From assembly GCA_902776645.1 (NCBI GenBank), contig CACYQT010000029.1, forward strand, positions 16,995 to 80,994: a stretch of DNA of 64,000 nucleotides. Direction: 5' to 3'. The stretch's first letter is position 1. Every line of letters begins with the position of its first letter. Of this stretch, positions 63,997-64,000 are shown in pieces. Below the pieces are notes generated by a model. That model did no database searches and had not been told where the DNA came from. It saw only the letters and a program-made list of their open reading frames with translations. The DNA is from an uncultured bacterium (GTDB lineage Bacteria; Verrucomicrobiota; Lentisphaeria; Oligosphaerales; Oligosphaeraceae). Made by a program: the position numbers and the translations under genes.

Positions 63997-64000
63997 CCAC

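Overview
The window is a chromosomal segment of a bacterium that most resembles a gut-type member of Lentisphaerae (Victivallales) or the neighbouring Kiritimatiellae/Verrucomicrobia. That placement is inference. It rests on a moderately GC-rich backbone, many secreted or Tat-exported enzymes for plant and host glycans, PHP and FAD-oxidoreductase paralogs typical of these genomes, a decayed pseudopilin N-terminus (FTTIELLVVIAIIAI), and intergenic short tandem repeats at nearly every gene junction. No rRNA or tRNA gene was seen.

0-12.2 kb is a carbohydrate-use region: the end of a PHP-like protein, two large secreted proteins with carbohydrate-binding-like ends, a GH78-type alpha-rhamnosidase, a GH51 arabinofuranosidase and a coiled-coil lipoprotein, with a NYN/zinc-ribbon protein among them. 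12.2-18.5 kb holds a VapBC module, a thiS-thiF-thiG-thiH operon behind a structured leader, a divergent DUF1638 gene, and a frameshifted PD-(D/E)XK (Rpn-type) transposase-like gene with a duplicated tail.

18.9-30.5 kb is a defence island: one minus-strand operon of SNF2-type helicase, KAP P-loop ATPase, DUF4391 protein, type III Mod methyltransferase and type III Res. The mod gene carries a G9 tract near its 5' end that puts it out of frame, and a second one-base lesion. The KAP gene is very AT-rich and contains a 9-bp repeat encoding poly(Q-Q-A).

30.5-35.1 kb is an AT-rich accessory region and, in my view, the most novel part. It has two paralogous HEPN-like genes. Each is followed about 20 nt after its stop codon by a structured element of three hairpins, which then recurs in tandem: four copies in total, two well preserved downstream, one well preserved and one decayed between the genes. 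Arms and loops are conserved and paired bases covary, so this looks like a HEPN nuclease linked to a structured RNA.

35.1-40.2 kb carries sulfate activation (cysQ, cysD, cysNC fusion) and an AmrS-like radical SAM enzyme. 40.2-48.9 kb has a DinJ-YafQ toxin-antitoxin pair, two tandem PHP proteins, an exonuclease, a MurC/Mpl-type ligase, a Tat-exported beta-helix protein, an FAD oxidoreductase and a histidine phosphatase. 49-64 kb carries a small unknown gene, a GPH-type sugar transporter, a 2-hydroxyacid dehydrogenase, and core genes on the minus strand: carB, an ArgA-like acetyltransferase, accA, a LysM/L,D-transpeptidase, cimA, a ribokinase and mutS.

Several dispersed repeat families (a GTGGGTGCAACCCAC hairpin family, a GGGAGGGTCCCGC REP-like family, an AAGGCCGAGACGGCCTT hairpin family and at least four classes of 7-10-bp tandem repeats) lie between genes and in a few cases supply the start codon or false N-terminal extensions.
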